Assembly: GCA_045537575.1 (NCBI GenBank)
Contig: JAZSPU010000041.1
Span: 1 to 56,556, forward strand
Origin: SIG607 sp045537575
GTDB lineage: Bacteria; Bacillota; Clostridia; Oscillospirales; Acutalibacteraceae
Reading direction: 5' to 3'
DNA length: 56,556 bases
The stretch's first letter is position 1; every line of letters begins with the position of its first letter. Below the pieces are notes generated by a model, which was not told the DNA's origin, ran no database searches, and saw only the letters and a list, made by a program, of their open reading frames with translations. Both the position numbers and the translations under genes were made by a program. This document shows, piece after piece, positions 16,686 through 24,421 of the stretch.

Positions 16686-16732
16686 CGACAGTTCGTTTGT
16701 ACCATCCTGTCGTTAAATAAAACCAGGACTAA
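16686..16732 (+). promoter_or_regulatory. PreQ1-I-type riboswitch aptamer
   Basis: A 6-bp stem CGACAG (16686-16691)/CTGTCG (16707-16712) closes a loop starting TTCG and ending ACCATC, followed by an A-rich tail TTAAATAAAACCAGGACTAA. This is the plan of a preQ1 class I pseudoknot: short P1, UUCG-type loop, A-rich tail folding back, with CC/GG pairing. The identity is supported by the next gene, a queuosine-precursor transporter. Exact class is by eye only. Confidence 0.7.
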
Positions 16733-16753
16733 TTATCATAACAGTATATGATT

Positions 16754-16785
16754 AAACGGTCTTGTTTTTACAAGACCGTTTTTTT
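16754..16785 (+). terminator. Riboswitch expression platform (intrinsic terminator)
   Basis: 12-bp stem AAACGGTCTTGT/ACAAGACCGTTT with a TTTT loop and a run of T, placed 22 bases after the aptamer and 12 bases before the start codon. It fits ligand-controlled premature termination. Confidence 0.8.
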
Positions 16786-16796
16786 AGGTGAATAGA

Positions 16797-17543
16797 ATGT
16801 ATAATATAAAAAATAGACTTAAAGCTGAATATAGAAAAACGTCGCTTTTATTCAAAAGTATTCCTTCAATAGTGGTATCTTTATTTGTGGTAAGCGTTAT
16901 TTGTATGAATTTACTTGCCAATAAAACCCTTGTGCAAACACGTTATATAGCCCTTGACGGCGGAATACTTATTTCCTGGCTTTCCTTTATGTGTATGGAT
17001 ATAATCACAAAATATTTTGGGCCTAAAGCCTCAAACAAGGTTGTGCTTTTGGCGTCTTTAATTAATTTGCTGACCTGCTTAGTGTTTTTTATAGCAAGTA
17101 TTATTCCGTCAAACGCTAATGACTATACCGCGCTTAACACACTTCTGGGCGGCACTTGGTTTGTACTGCTCAGCAGTACTGTAGCTTTTCTTATTTCAGC
17201 CGTCATAAATAACCTTCTTAATTGGCTGATAGGCAAATGCTTTTCTAAAAATCCCGACGGAAAACTTGCCTTTGCTACACAGTCTTATATCTCAACTTTT
17301 ATAGGACAGTTTATAGATAATTTCATTTTCTCGGTTATGGTTTTTATGTGGTTTGCGCCTATATATTGGAACGGTTTTCATTGGACCTTACTGCAATGTG
17401 CAACCTGCGCTTTAACGGGCGCTGTAGCGGAACTTATTATGGAAATTGTTTTTTCACCCATAGGCTACTTGATTATAAATAAATGGAAAAAAGAAAAAGT
17501 GGGAGAAATGTATTTTTCTTACGTTAACGGAGGTAAAATATGA
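16797..17543 (+). CDS. Queuosine-precursor transporter (YhhQ/VUT family)
   Basis: 248 residues, six or more membrane segments. It carries the VUT pattern: LANKTLVQTRYIALDGGIL early, SWLSFMCMDIITKYFGPKAS (start of the acidic cytoplasmic loop) and late STFIGQFIDNFIFSVM. The family takes up preQ0/preQ1-type queuosine precursors. The preQ1-type aptamer and terminator directly upstream agree with this. The ATG at 16797, 5 bases after AGGTGA, is preferred over GTG at 16788. Overlaps the following SDR gene by 4 bases. Confidence 0.85.
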   Translation: MYNIKNRLKAEYRKTSLLFKSIPSIVVSLFVVSVICMNLLANKTLVQTRYIALDGGILISWLSFMCMDIITKYFGPKASNKVVLLASLINLLTCLVFFIASIIPSNANDYTALNTLLGGTWFVLLSSTVAFLISAVINNLLNWLIGKCFSKNPDGKLAFATQSYISTFIGQFIDNFIFSVMVFMWFAPIYWNGFHWTLLQCATCALTGAVAELIMEIVFSPIGYLIINKWKKEKVGEMYFSYVNGGKI

Positions 17544-18193
17544 AGGTCTTAGTAACCGGCTCAGCAAGAGGAATAGGCAAGGCTATAGCAGAGCGTTTTT
17601 TAAAGGAAAACCATACCGTAATAGGCATAGACAGACAAAATTCTGCCATAGATGATAAGAATTATATCCACTATGTCTGCGACGTAAGGGATTACGCCAG
17701 TCTTCCCGAAATTGAGGAGGTTAATATACTTATTAACAATGCAGGTACTCAAAATGAAGATGATATAAATATTAATCTTAAAGCCCTTATCCATATTACC
17801 GAAAAATACGGAGTGCAAAAAAATATAAGCTCGATTTTAAGTATAGGCTCTGCCAGTGCGCATACGGGCGCGGAATTTCCCGAATACTGCGCAAGTAAGG
17901 GCGGTGTTTTGGCATATACCAAAAACGTGGCAATGCGCGTAGCAAAATATAATGCTACCTGTAACAGCCTTGACCCCGGCGGAGTTTTAACACCGCTGAA
18001 TGACTGTGTTATTAATGATGAAAAGCTTTGGGAAGAAATAATGAATGAAACTCCGCTTAAAAGATGGGCGACTCCCGAAGAAATTGCAGAGTGGGCATAC
18101 TTTTTGACCGTTACCAATAGGTTTTGCACAGGGCAGAGCATAGTAGTAGATGGCGGAGAATCTATAAATTATAATTTTGTCTGGAAGGATTAA
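17540..18193 (+). CDS. Short-chain dehydrogenase/reductase
   Basis: 217 residues. Rossmann cofactor motif TGSARGIG (residues 6-13), the NNAG motif as INNAGT, catalytic Ser in LSIGSAS and YCASK (Tyr-x-x-x-Lys), and the final FCTGQSIVVDGG typical of classical SDRs. Substrate unknown. ATGA overlap with the transporter gene and RBS GGAGG make it part of the riboswitch-controlled unit, which is odd for an SDR; it may act on an imported precursor, but nothing proves this. Confidence 0.9.
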   Translation: MKVLVTGSARGIGKAIAERFLKENHTVIGIDRQNSAIDDKNYIHYVCDVRDYASLPEIEEVNILINNAGTQNEDDININLKALIHITEKYGVQKNISSILSIGSASAHTGAEFPEYCASKGGVLAYTKNVAMRVAKYNATCNSLDPGGVLTPLNDCVINDEKLWEEIMNETPLKRWATPEEIAEWAYFLTVTNRFCTGQSIVVDGGESINYNFVWKD

Positions 18194-18196
18194 AAT

Positions 18197-18234
18197 AAAA
18201 CGGAGATTTTCAATTACGAAAATCTCCGTTTTTT
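18197..18234. terminator. Bidirectional terminator between SDR and glnN
   Basis: Perfect stem AAAACGGAGATTTTC/GAAAATCTCCGTTTT with a 5-6 base loop and T-runs both ways. It serves the converging SDR and glnN genes. Confidence 0.9.
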
Positions 18235-20319
18235 CTATACGCTGAATAATAAATCACAGTAGTTGGGATAGGGCCATTCATTTTCATCCACCATTGTTTC
18301 GGCGGTGTCAACCTTGGCTCTCATACTGTTCATAGCGGGGATAACCAAATCTCTGTAGGCTTTTGCCTTTTCGAGAATATCTTCGCTCTGCTCTGCCTTG
18401 TTAATGGCATCGCTAAGTGTTGTGCAATCTTCAAAAATTCCGTCGGTAAGTTGGCTGAGCTTCTCTGCAATACTGCGTTCGTATTTGGCAGTAAGTCCTG
18501 CGCCTTCTTTGGCGGTAAGGTTAAGGGATAAATCTGCACCCACCTTGCTGAGTACGGGCAAAATCTGTTCCTTTGCCATACGAAGCGCGGTAAGACCTTC
18601 AATATGTAAGCATTTGTTATAGCGCTCAATATTAATAGACTCTCTAGATTTAAGTTCAATTTCGGAATAGACGTTATATTTGCCGAAAAGCTCGATGTTC
18701 TTTTGGCTTGTATAACAGGGAAGGGCGCTTACGGCATCCCTTAGATTTAAAAGACCGCGTTTTTCTGCCTCTTCTTCCCATTCTTTAGAATAACCGTCAC
18801 CGTCGAATATGATGCGTTTATGTAAACGATAGTATTCGCGGATAATAGCGTGAACCTCGCCGTCAAAATCGGTTGCCTTTTCGAGTCTATCGGAAAATTC
18901 GTCGAAGGTTTCGCTGATAATGGTATTTAAAATAGTGTTTACCCCTGCAATAGACATAGGAGCGCCGAGCATACGGAATTCGAACTTGTTTCCCGTAAAC
19001 GCAAAGGGAGAGGTACGGTTTCTGTCGGTGGTAGCCTTTCTGAAGGAAGGCATAGTCTTTACGCCGAAGTCCATTTTTTCTCTTGCTTTAGCGGTATATT
19101 CGGTTCCGTTTTCTATAGAATCAAGAATATCGGTAAGCTCGTCCCCGAGGAACATTGAAACAATAGCGGGGGGAGCCTCGTGACCGCCTAAACGGTGATC
19201 GTTTCCTGCTGACGCAACCGAAAGACGAAGAAGATCCTGATGCTTATCTACAGCGCAAATAACAGCGGTTAAAATAAGTAAGAACTGCAGATTTTCACAA
19301 GGAGTCTTTCCGGGGTTTAAAAGGTTTATGCCTGTATCGGTGGAAAGCGACCAGTTGTTGTGCTTACCGCTTCCGTTAAGATTTCCGAAGGGCTTTTCGT
19401 GAAGCAGGCAAACAAGACCGTGCTTTTCGGCAACCTTTTTAAGTATCTCCATAGTAAGCTGATTATGGTCGGTGGAAATGTTAACTGTAGTGAAAACGGG
19501 AGCCATCTCGTGCTGTGCAGGGGCAGCCTCGTTGTGCTTTGTTTTAGAAGGAATGCCAAGCATCCAAAGTTCCTTGTCAAGCTCCTTCATAAAGGCGGAA
19601 ACTCTGGGACGGATAACACCGTAGTAGTGGTCGCCAAGCTCCTGACCTTTAGGAGCGGGAGCGCCGAAAAGTGTTCTTCCGCAAAAACGAAGATCCTCGC
19701 GCTTATCGTAAAGCTTTTTGTCAACAAGGAAGTATTCCTGCTCAGCACCAACGGTGGGCTTTACAGTCTTTGCGTCGGTGTTTCCGAAAAGACGGATAAG
19801 ACGCAGAGAAGCATCGTTAAGCACCTGCATTGAACGAACAAGAGGAGTTTTCTTGTCAAGTGCGTGACCGCCGTGAGAATAGAAAGCGGTGGGTATGCAA
19901 AGAGAACCGTCCTTAACAAAGGCATAAGAGGTAGGATCCCAAGCAGTATAGCCTCTTGCTTCAAAGGTAGCGCGCAGACCGCCTGTTGGAAAGGATGAGC
20001 CGTCGGCTTCGCCCTTAATAAGCTCCTTGCCGGAAAATTCCAAAATAACACGTCCGCCGTCGGTAGGAGTTATGAAGCTGTCGTGCTTTTCGGCAGTAAT
20101 TCCCGTCATAGGCTGGAACCAATGGGTGAAATGGGTTGCGCCCTTTTCGGTTGCCCAATCCTTCATTCCCTGAGCTACAGGCCCTGCAATATCGGGGTCA
20201 ATGGTCTTGCCCTGCTCTATGGTTTTTTTGAGCGCTTTGTAAACGTCCTCGGGAAGATATTCCTTCATTACTGCGTCATTAAAGACAAGTGAACCAAAAT
20301 AATCTGTTATCTTTTCCAT
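18235..20319 (-). CDS. glnN: Glutamine synthetase type III
   Basis: 694 residues, the length of GSIII (about 700) rather than GSI. Signatures: KHNEAAPAQHEMAPVFTTVN, NLNGSGKHNNWSLSTDTG (metal/glutamate site) and RKATTDRNRTSPFAFTGNKF. It makes glutamine from glutamate, ammonia and ATP. Start at 20319 (MEKITDYFGS) is chosen because AGGAG is 8 bases ahead and the promoter at 20381-20353 gives a leader that excludes the longer frame beginning at 20415. Confidence 0.96.
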   Translation of the reverse strand: MEKITDYFGSLVFNDAVMKEYLPEDVYKALKKTIEQGKTIDPDIAGPVAQGMKDWATEKGATHFTHWFQPMTGITAEKHDSFITPTDGGRVILEFSGKELIKGEADGSSFPTGGLRATFEARGYTAWDPTSYAFVKDGSLCIPTAFYSHGGHALDKKTPLVRSMQVLNDASLRLIRLFGNTDAKTVKPTVGAEQEYFLVDKKLYDKREDLRFCGRTLFGAPAPKGQELGDHYYGVIRPRVSAFMKELDKELWMLGIPSKTKHNEAAPAQHEMAPVFTTVNISTDHNQLTMEILKKVAEKHGLVCLLHEKPFGNLNGSGKHNNWSLSTDTGINLLNPGKTPCENLQFLLILTAVICAVDKHQDLLRLSVASAGNDHRLGGHEAPPAIVSMFLGDELTDILDSIENGTEYTAKAREKMDFGVKTMPSFRKATTDRNRTSPFAFTGNKFEFRMLGAPMSIAGVNTILNTIISETFDEFSDRLEKATDFDGEVHAIIREYYRLHKRIIFDGDGYSKEWEEEAEKRGLLNLRDAVSALPCYTSQKNIELFGKYNVYSEIELKSRESINIERYNKCLHIEGLTALRMAKEQILPVLSKVGADLSLNLTAKEGAGLTAKYERSIAEKLSQLTDGIFEDCTTLSDAINKAEQSEDILEKAKAYRDLVIPAMNSMRAKVDTAETMVDENEWPYPNYCDLLFSV

Positions 20320-20352
20320 AAATAACTCCTCTTTTAGCATATGATCGTATTT

Positions 20353-20381
20353 ATTATATAATAAGGTGCAAAATTTGTCAA
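20353..20381 (-). promoter_or_regulatory. Promoter of glnN
   Basis: Minus strand TTGACA (20381-20376), 17-bp spacer, TATAAT (20358-20353). Confidence 0.85.
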
Positions 20382-20383
20382 AT

Positions 20384-20411
20384 AAAAAGGAGTCCCGAAG
20401 GACTCCTTTTT
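20384..20411 (-). terminator. Terminator of the transglutaminase/LCP-like unit
   Basis: Perfect stem AAAAAGGAGTCC/GGACTCCTTTTT with CGAA loop, read from the minus-strand genes at 20415-22297. It sits right before the glnN promoter and isolates it. Confidence 0.85.
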
Positions 20412-20414
20412 CCA

Positions 20415-21683
20415 TTATTTTTTAGTTTTTTCAAAATAAATTACACAGGTATTAGAGGGAAAAGAAAGGGATTTTAATTTAAACTTTACACGCAGAGTTT
20501 TTTCAACGCATTTATTTTGAATTTCAACAACGTAGGTTTCGTAGTTTTCTTTAAAATCCTCGGCAACCGTTTCGTTTGCAAATAAAAATTCTGCGTGGGT
20601 GTAGCCTGCTTTGAATTTTTTAACAATTTCTTCTGCAACGGGATTTATGGGATCTTCGTTTATTACAAGACCTTTTTGGATATAGTAGTTATACTTAGTG
20701 CTTTTTGCTTCGGGAATACAGAAGTTCAAGGAGTTGCCTTGAGAAATAAGGGAGATATCGGCATCATCATAGGTTATGTCAATATCGTGGTCGGCGCGTA
20801 TTTCAAGGGTGGTAAGGTTAAGGTAGGTGTGGTGGGGCTCTTCCTTTAAATCATCCCAGGTTACGTCAACGTGATACCACTCGTCCTCAAGCTTTACCAT
20901 ATTCCATAAATGGCCGACTCCCTTTGAGTCGCCTGTTACTAAAATACATTCAAGCCCTGCTGACTGACAAAGCAGTTTAAAGGCACGGGCATAGCCTTCG
21001 CACACCGCGTGACCGTTTATAAGGGCGCCGTATATGGAATAAATGGCGCCAACTTCACTTCCAAGTTCACTGTCGTAGGTAACGGTTTTACAGAGCATAT
21101 CGTGAATAATGGTCTCTTTTTCGAAATCGCTTTCTGCTTTTGAGGCTTTTGATACTATTCTGTCAATAGCATCCTCAACCTCTTCTTTATTGCCTTCAAT
21201 TTCTTCCTTTGTAAAGCCGTAGCCGTCCTCGGTGTCGTTACGTTTAAAGGCGACGGCAACCTTGCTGTCCTTAGTGGTTATGTAATAGGATACGGGCATC
21301 CAGTAGTACTGCGGAAAATCGTTGCACAAAGCCCTGTATGCCTTGGCAACAACTATGGAAGGGTTATTTATAATATATCCCATATCAATCCACCCAACAG
21401 TCAGATGGCGTACCATATTAAGCATTTTCCTATATACCCTTTTTTCACTTTCGCTTAAAAATGAGTAGGAATAAGCAAGGCGCAGTTCTTCCTCGCTGAG
21501 TATTGCTTCACTGCCTTCCTCGGCGGTTACGTCATCGGTTATCACCTGAGGTAAAATCGGTTTTGTTGCATTGCTGTTTACGTGGGCTTCTTTGTCGGGA
21601 CTTTTCTGTCCTTTGCAACCGCAGGAAAGAAAAAGACAAATACAAAGAAATATTGCCGCTATTCTTTTAAGGGTGTGCGTCAA
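20415..21683 (-). CDS. Transglutaminase-like lipoprotein
   Basis: 422 residues. Signal region with lipobox-like LFLSCGC (Cys21/23), an acidic spacer (25-70), then a transglutaminase-like fold with the Cys-His-Asp triad visible: Cys228 in HAVCEGYARAF, His258 in GHLWNMVKL and Asp273 in YHVDVTWDD. Proteins of this type sit on the outer membrane face and act as proteases or on cell-wall peptides; the substrate is unknown. It overlaps the upstream LCP-like gene by 4 bases. Confidence 0.85.
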   Translation of the reverse strand: MTHTLKRIAAIFLCICLFLSCGCKGQKSPDKEAHVNSNATKPILPQVITDDVTAEEGSEAILSEEELRLAYSYSFLSESEKRVYRKMLNMVRHLTVGWIDMGYIINNPSIVVAKAYRALCNDFPQYYWMPVSYYITTKDSKVAVAFKRNDTEDGYGFTKEEIEGNKEEVEDAIDRIVSKASKAESDFEKETIIHDMLCKTVTYDSELGSEVGAIYSIYGALINGHAVCEGYARAFKLLCQSAGLECILVTGDSKGVGHLWNMVKLEDEWYHVDVTWDDLKEEPHHTYLNLTTLEIRADHDIDITYDDADISLISQGNSLNFCIPEAKSTKYNYYIQKGLVINEDPINPVAEEIVKKFKAGYTHAEFLFANETVAEDFKENYETYVVEIQNKCVEKTLRVKFKLKSLSFPSNTCVIYFEKTKK

Positions 21684-22297
21684 GGCGCCTTCCTCCCGTC
21701 AACAATATTATAGGAAACACAGCACTCGCCTACCCATATATTCCAGTTATAACAAGCGGGGGCGGAAAGGGTTGTGTTTGTGTTATCTATTATACAGTAA
21801 AGTGCGTCCTGGCTCAACCCATTTTTTGAAATTTTATTCATAACCCCCTTGATTATCTGTTTTTCGGTGTTAAGGTCTTGGCTTGTAGCAAGTAAATTGC
21901 ATACCTGCACACCTGTTAAAATATAGTTTTCCTCTTGCCACTCTATACCGCCCAGAGTATCAATGAATTTCATTAAAAATGAATAATCGCACTCTACGGT
22001 GTGGTCTATTTGGTAGCCGTAGCTTAAATAATCTTCGCTATTGTTACTGTTTAGTATGAGTATATTGGTAAAGTTTTTGCTGAAAAGAAGCTCTATTGCA
22101 ACAGAAGAGGAATCGGCGAAGGTGAAAAGTACGGTAGTGTCCTTTGGCAGATATCTTCCGTCAACGTAAGGGACGTCGGTTTTCGGAACATCTACTCCCA
22201 AAAGAACCTTTCTTGAAAAAATAAACGCCGTTCCCATAAAAAAGACGACACACAGTATTATCATAAGAAAAAATATAAGAATTTTTTTGAGTTTCAT
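21680..22297 (-). CDS. Membrane-anchored LCP-like protein, degenerate
   Basis: 205 residues with one N-terminal membrane anchor (residues 5-29). The segments TVLFTFADSSS, a strand-rich ILILNSNN, FIDTLGGIEW and YILTGVQVCNLL follow the order of LytR-CpsA-Psr domains (VLLVSID..., DxLGGV, LxGxqAL), but the catalytic arginines of that family are not evident and the domain is short. It may be an inactive relative or only a look-alike. First gene of the minus-strand pair; it shares the upstream region with the divergent ABC-F gene. Confidence 0.6.
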   Translation of the reverse strand: MKLKKILIFFLMIILCVVFFMGTAFIFSRKVLLGVDVPKTDVPYVDGRYLPKDTTVLFTFADSSSVAIELLFSKNFTNILILNSNNSEDYLSYGYQIDHTVECDYSFLMKFIDTLGGIEWQEENYILTGVQVCNLLATSQDLNTEKQIIKGVMNKISKNGLSQDALYCIIDNTNTTLSAPACYNWNIWVGECCVSYNIVDGRKAP

Positions 22298-22378
22298 AAA
22301 ATTCCTCCCGCCTTTAGTATTGACCGAGGAAGGCTCGTTATGATAAAATAAAAGGGATGATTTTTTCGGAGGAATAAA

Positions 22379-24274
22379 ATGTATTTATCACTTAAAGGGG
22401 CGTCGGTAGGATTTGCAGGCGACACCCTGCTTTACGACATTGATTTTGAAATAAGAAATAAAGAAAAGGTGGCTATAGTAGGCAGAAACGGATGCGGCAA
22501 AACCACTCTTTTAAGGCTTATCTGCGGCGAAATTGAACCCGAGGGGGACGCAAAGGTTAATATAAGCACAGATTCACGTATAGGCTATTTAAAGCAGATT
22601 TCCTTTGAGGATCTTAGCATATCCCTTGAAGACGAGCTTGAAAAAGCCTTTGACCGTATTCTTTCAATAAAGGCTGAAATGGAGTCGCTGTCTGCTTTGC
22701 TAAGCCAGGGAGACAGAGAAGCGGTTGAAAGATACAGCACCTTGGAAGAAATATTTAAAAATCTCGGCGGATATTATTATCAAAAAGAAAAAGAAACAGT
22801 AATACAAAGGTTCGGTTTTTCTGAAGAGAGAAAACGTCCTTTGAGCAGTTTTTCGGGAGGACAGCTAACCAAAATCGCCTTTATGAAACTGCTCCTTTCA
22901 AAACCCGATTTGCTTTTACTTGACGAGCCTACTAACCATCTTGATTTAGAGACTGTGGAATGGCTTGAGGGTTACCTTAAAAACTATCCGTCGGCGGTGA
23001 TATTTGTTTCCCATGACCAGATGTTTATTGACCGTCTGGCTGATATAGTTTACGAAATTGAATATGGCAGAATTAAAAAGTATATAGGCAACTACACCGA
23101 TTTTGTAAAGAAAAAGGAACTTGATAGACAGAAGCAAAGAAAGGAATATGAACAACAGCAAAAGGAAATAGAAAAGACCGAAAAGCTTATTGAACGCTTT
23201 AGATATAAAGCCACAAAGGCTCAAATGGTGCAGTCACGCATAAAAAGTCTTGAAAAAACCGAGCGTATTGCTCCGCCCGAGGAAAGCGACAACCGTTCCT
23301 TTTTTGCCGATTTTACTCCTGAACTTATGAGCGGCGGTAACGTGCTTGAAGTTAAAAAATTGAAAATAGGATATAGCGAAGTATTAAGCGAGGTAAGCTT
23401 TCTTATTAAAAGGGGAGAAAAGCTTGGTGTTATAGGCGCTAACGGTAAGGGTAAATCCACCCTGCTTAAAACTATTATGGGTATCGTTCCCTCAATTTCG
23501 GGCAGTATTATTCAGGGCATAAACCTTCGTATAGGTTATTTTGACCAGCATCTTGCACAGTACGTTAGCGAAAAAACGGTGCTTGACGATTATTGGGATA
23601 CCTTTCCCTCTTTAACCGAAACACAGGCGAGAAGCGACCTTGGCGCCTTTCTTTTCAGAGGCGAAGACGTATTTAAGCAAGTAAGTGTGCTCTCAGGTGG
23701 AGAAAAGGTTAGGCTGTGTCTGTGCAAAATGCTTAAAAAGAAGCCTAATTTTCTTATCCTAGACGAGCCTACCAACCATATGGATATTGTGGGTAAGCAG
23801 GCGCTTGAAAGAATGCTTAAAAATTACCCCGGCACCCTTATTTGTGTTTCCCATGACCGATATTTTATAAAAGAAGTGTGCGATAATCTTCTTGTGTTTA
23901 ATGAAAATGACACAATGCACTATAATTTCGGTTATGAGGAATATATGAGTTTCGTGTCAACAGTGTCGGTGAAACAACAGGAAAAAACTCAAGAAACCGA
24001 ACAACCCCAAAAAACAAAATACTATTCTGCCTTTAAAGAGCTTTCAAAAATAAATAAAAAAATTGAAAAGGCAGAAGAAAATATAGCAATAGCGGAAGAG
24101 CTTTTAGAGGGTATGAAGGCTGAACTGTTAAGTGAAGAAATAGCATCCGATTACTTAAAATTGAGTGAACTTCAAAAGAAATGCGAAGAAAAGGAAATAG
24201 AAATAAGGGTGCTTTACTCCCAGTGGGAAGTACTGTGTTTAAAACGTGACGAGTTGGCTGAAACAGAGTCTTAA
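22379..24274 (+). CDS. ABC-F family ATPase (ribosome-acting type)
   Basis: 631 residues with no membrane segment and two ABC domains: Walker A GRNGCGKTTLL (about 34-44) and GANGKGKSTLL (about 356-366), signatures FSGGQ and LSGGE, and Walker B LLLLDEPTNHLD and FLILDEPTNHMD. A charged P-site-tRNA interaction-type linker (residues about 240-305) joins them, and a C-terminal coiled coil (about 545-625) follows. ABC-F proteins work on ribosomes to relieve stalls or confer antibiotic protection; which subgroup cannot be told by eye. RBS CGGAGGA at 22368. Confidence 0.9.
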   Translation: MYLSLKGASVGFAGDTLLYDIDFEIRNKEKVAIVGRNGCGKTTLLRLICGEIEPEGDAKVNISTDSRIGYLKQISFEDLSISLEDELEKAFDRILSIKAEMESLSALLSQGDREAVERYSTLEEIFKNLGGYYYQKEKETVIQRFGFSEERKRPLSSFSGGQLTKIAFMKLLLSKPDLLLLDEPTNHLDLETVEWLEGYLKNYPSAVIFVSHDQMFIDRLADIVYEIEYGRIKKYIGNYTDFVKKKELDRQKQRKEYEQQQKEIEKTEKLIERFRYKATKAQMVQSRIKSLEKTERIAPPEESDNRSFFADFTPELMSGGNVLEVKKLKIGYSEVLSEVSFLIKRGEKLGVIGANGKGKSTLLKTIMGIVPSISGSIIQGINLRIGYFDQHLAQYVSEKTVLDDYWDTFPSLTETQARSDLGAFLFRGEDVFKQVSVLSGGEKVRLCLCKMLKKKPNFLILDEPTNHMDIVGKQALERMLKNYPGTLICVSHDRYFIKEVCDNLLVFNENDTMHYNFGYEEYMSFVSTVSVKQQEKTQETEQPQKTKYYSAFKELSKINKKIEKAEENIAIAEELLEGMKAELLSEEIASDYLKLSELQKKCEEKEIEIRVLYSQWEVLCLKRDELAETES

Positions 24275-24359
24275 TAAGCATTTTGCATCAAATTTATGAA
24301 CTATGTTCTATCATTTTGCCGATTTTATAAATTCTTTTGTTATTTTTGCTTAAAATTTG

Positions 24360-24388
24360 TTGACTATTTCCAAAAAATGTGATACAAT
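24360..24388 (+). promoter_or_regulatory. Promoter of the second dockerin protein
   Basis: TTGACT (24360-24365), 17-bp spacer, TACAAT (24383-24388). Confidence 0.8.
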
Positions 24389-24421
24389 TCATACACCAAA
24401 ATATAAAAAGGAGAAATGTTT

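Noticed and set aside
19360..19833. Plus-strand frame of 157 codons opposite glnN
   Set aside because: It lies inside a certain glutamine synthetase gene and has no ribosome site.
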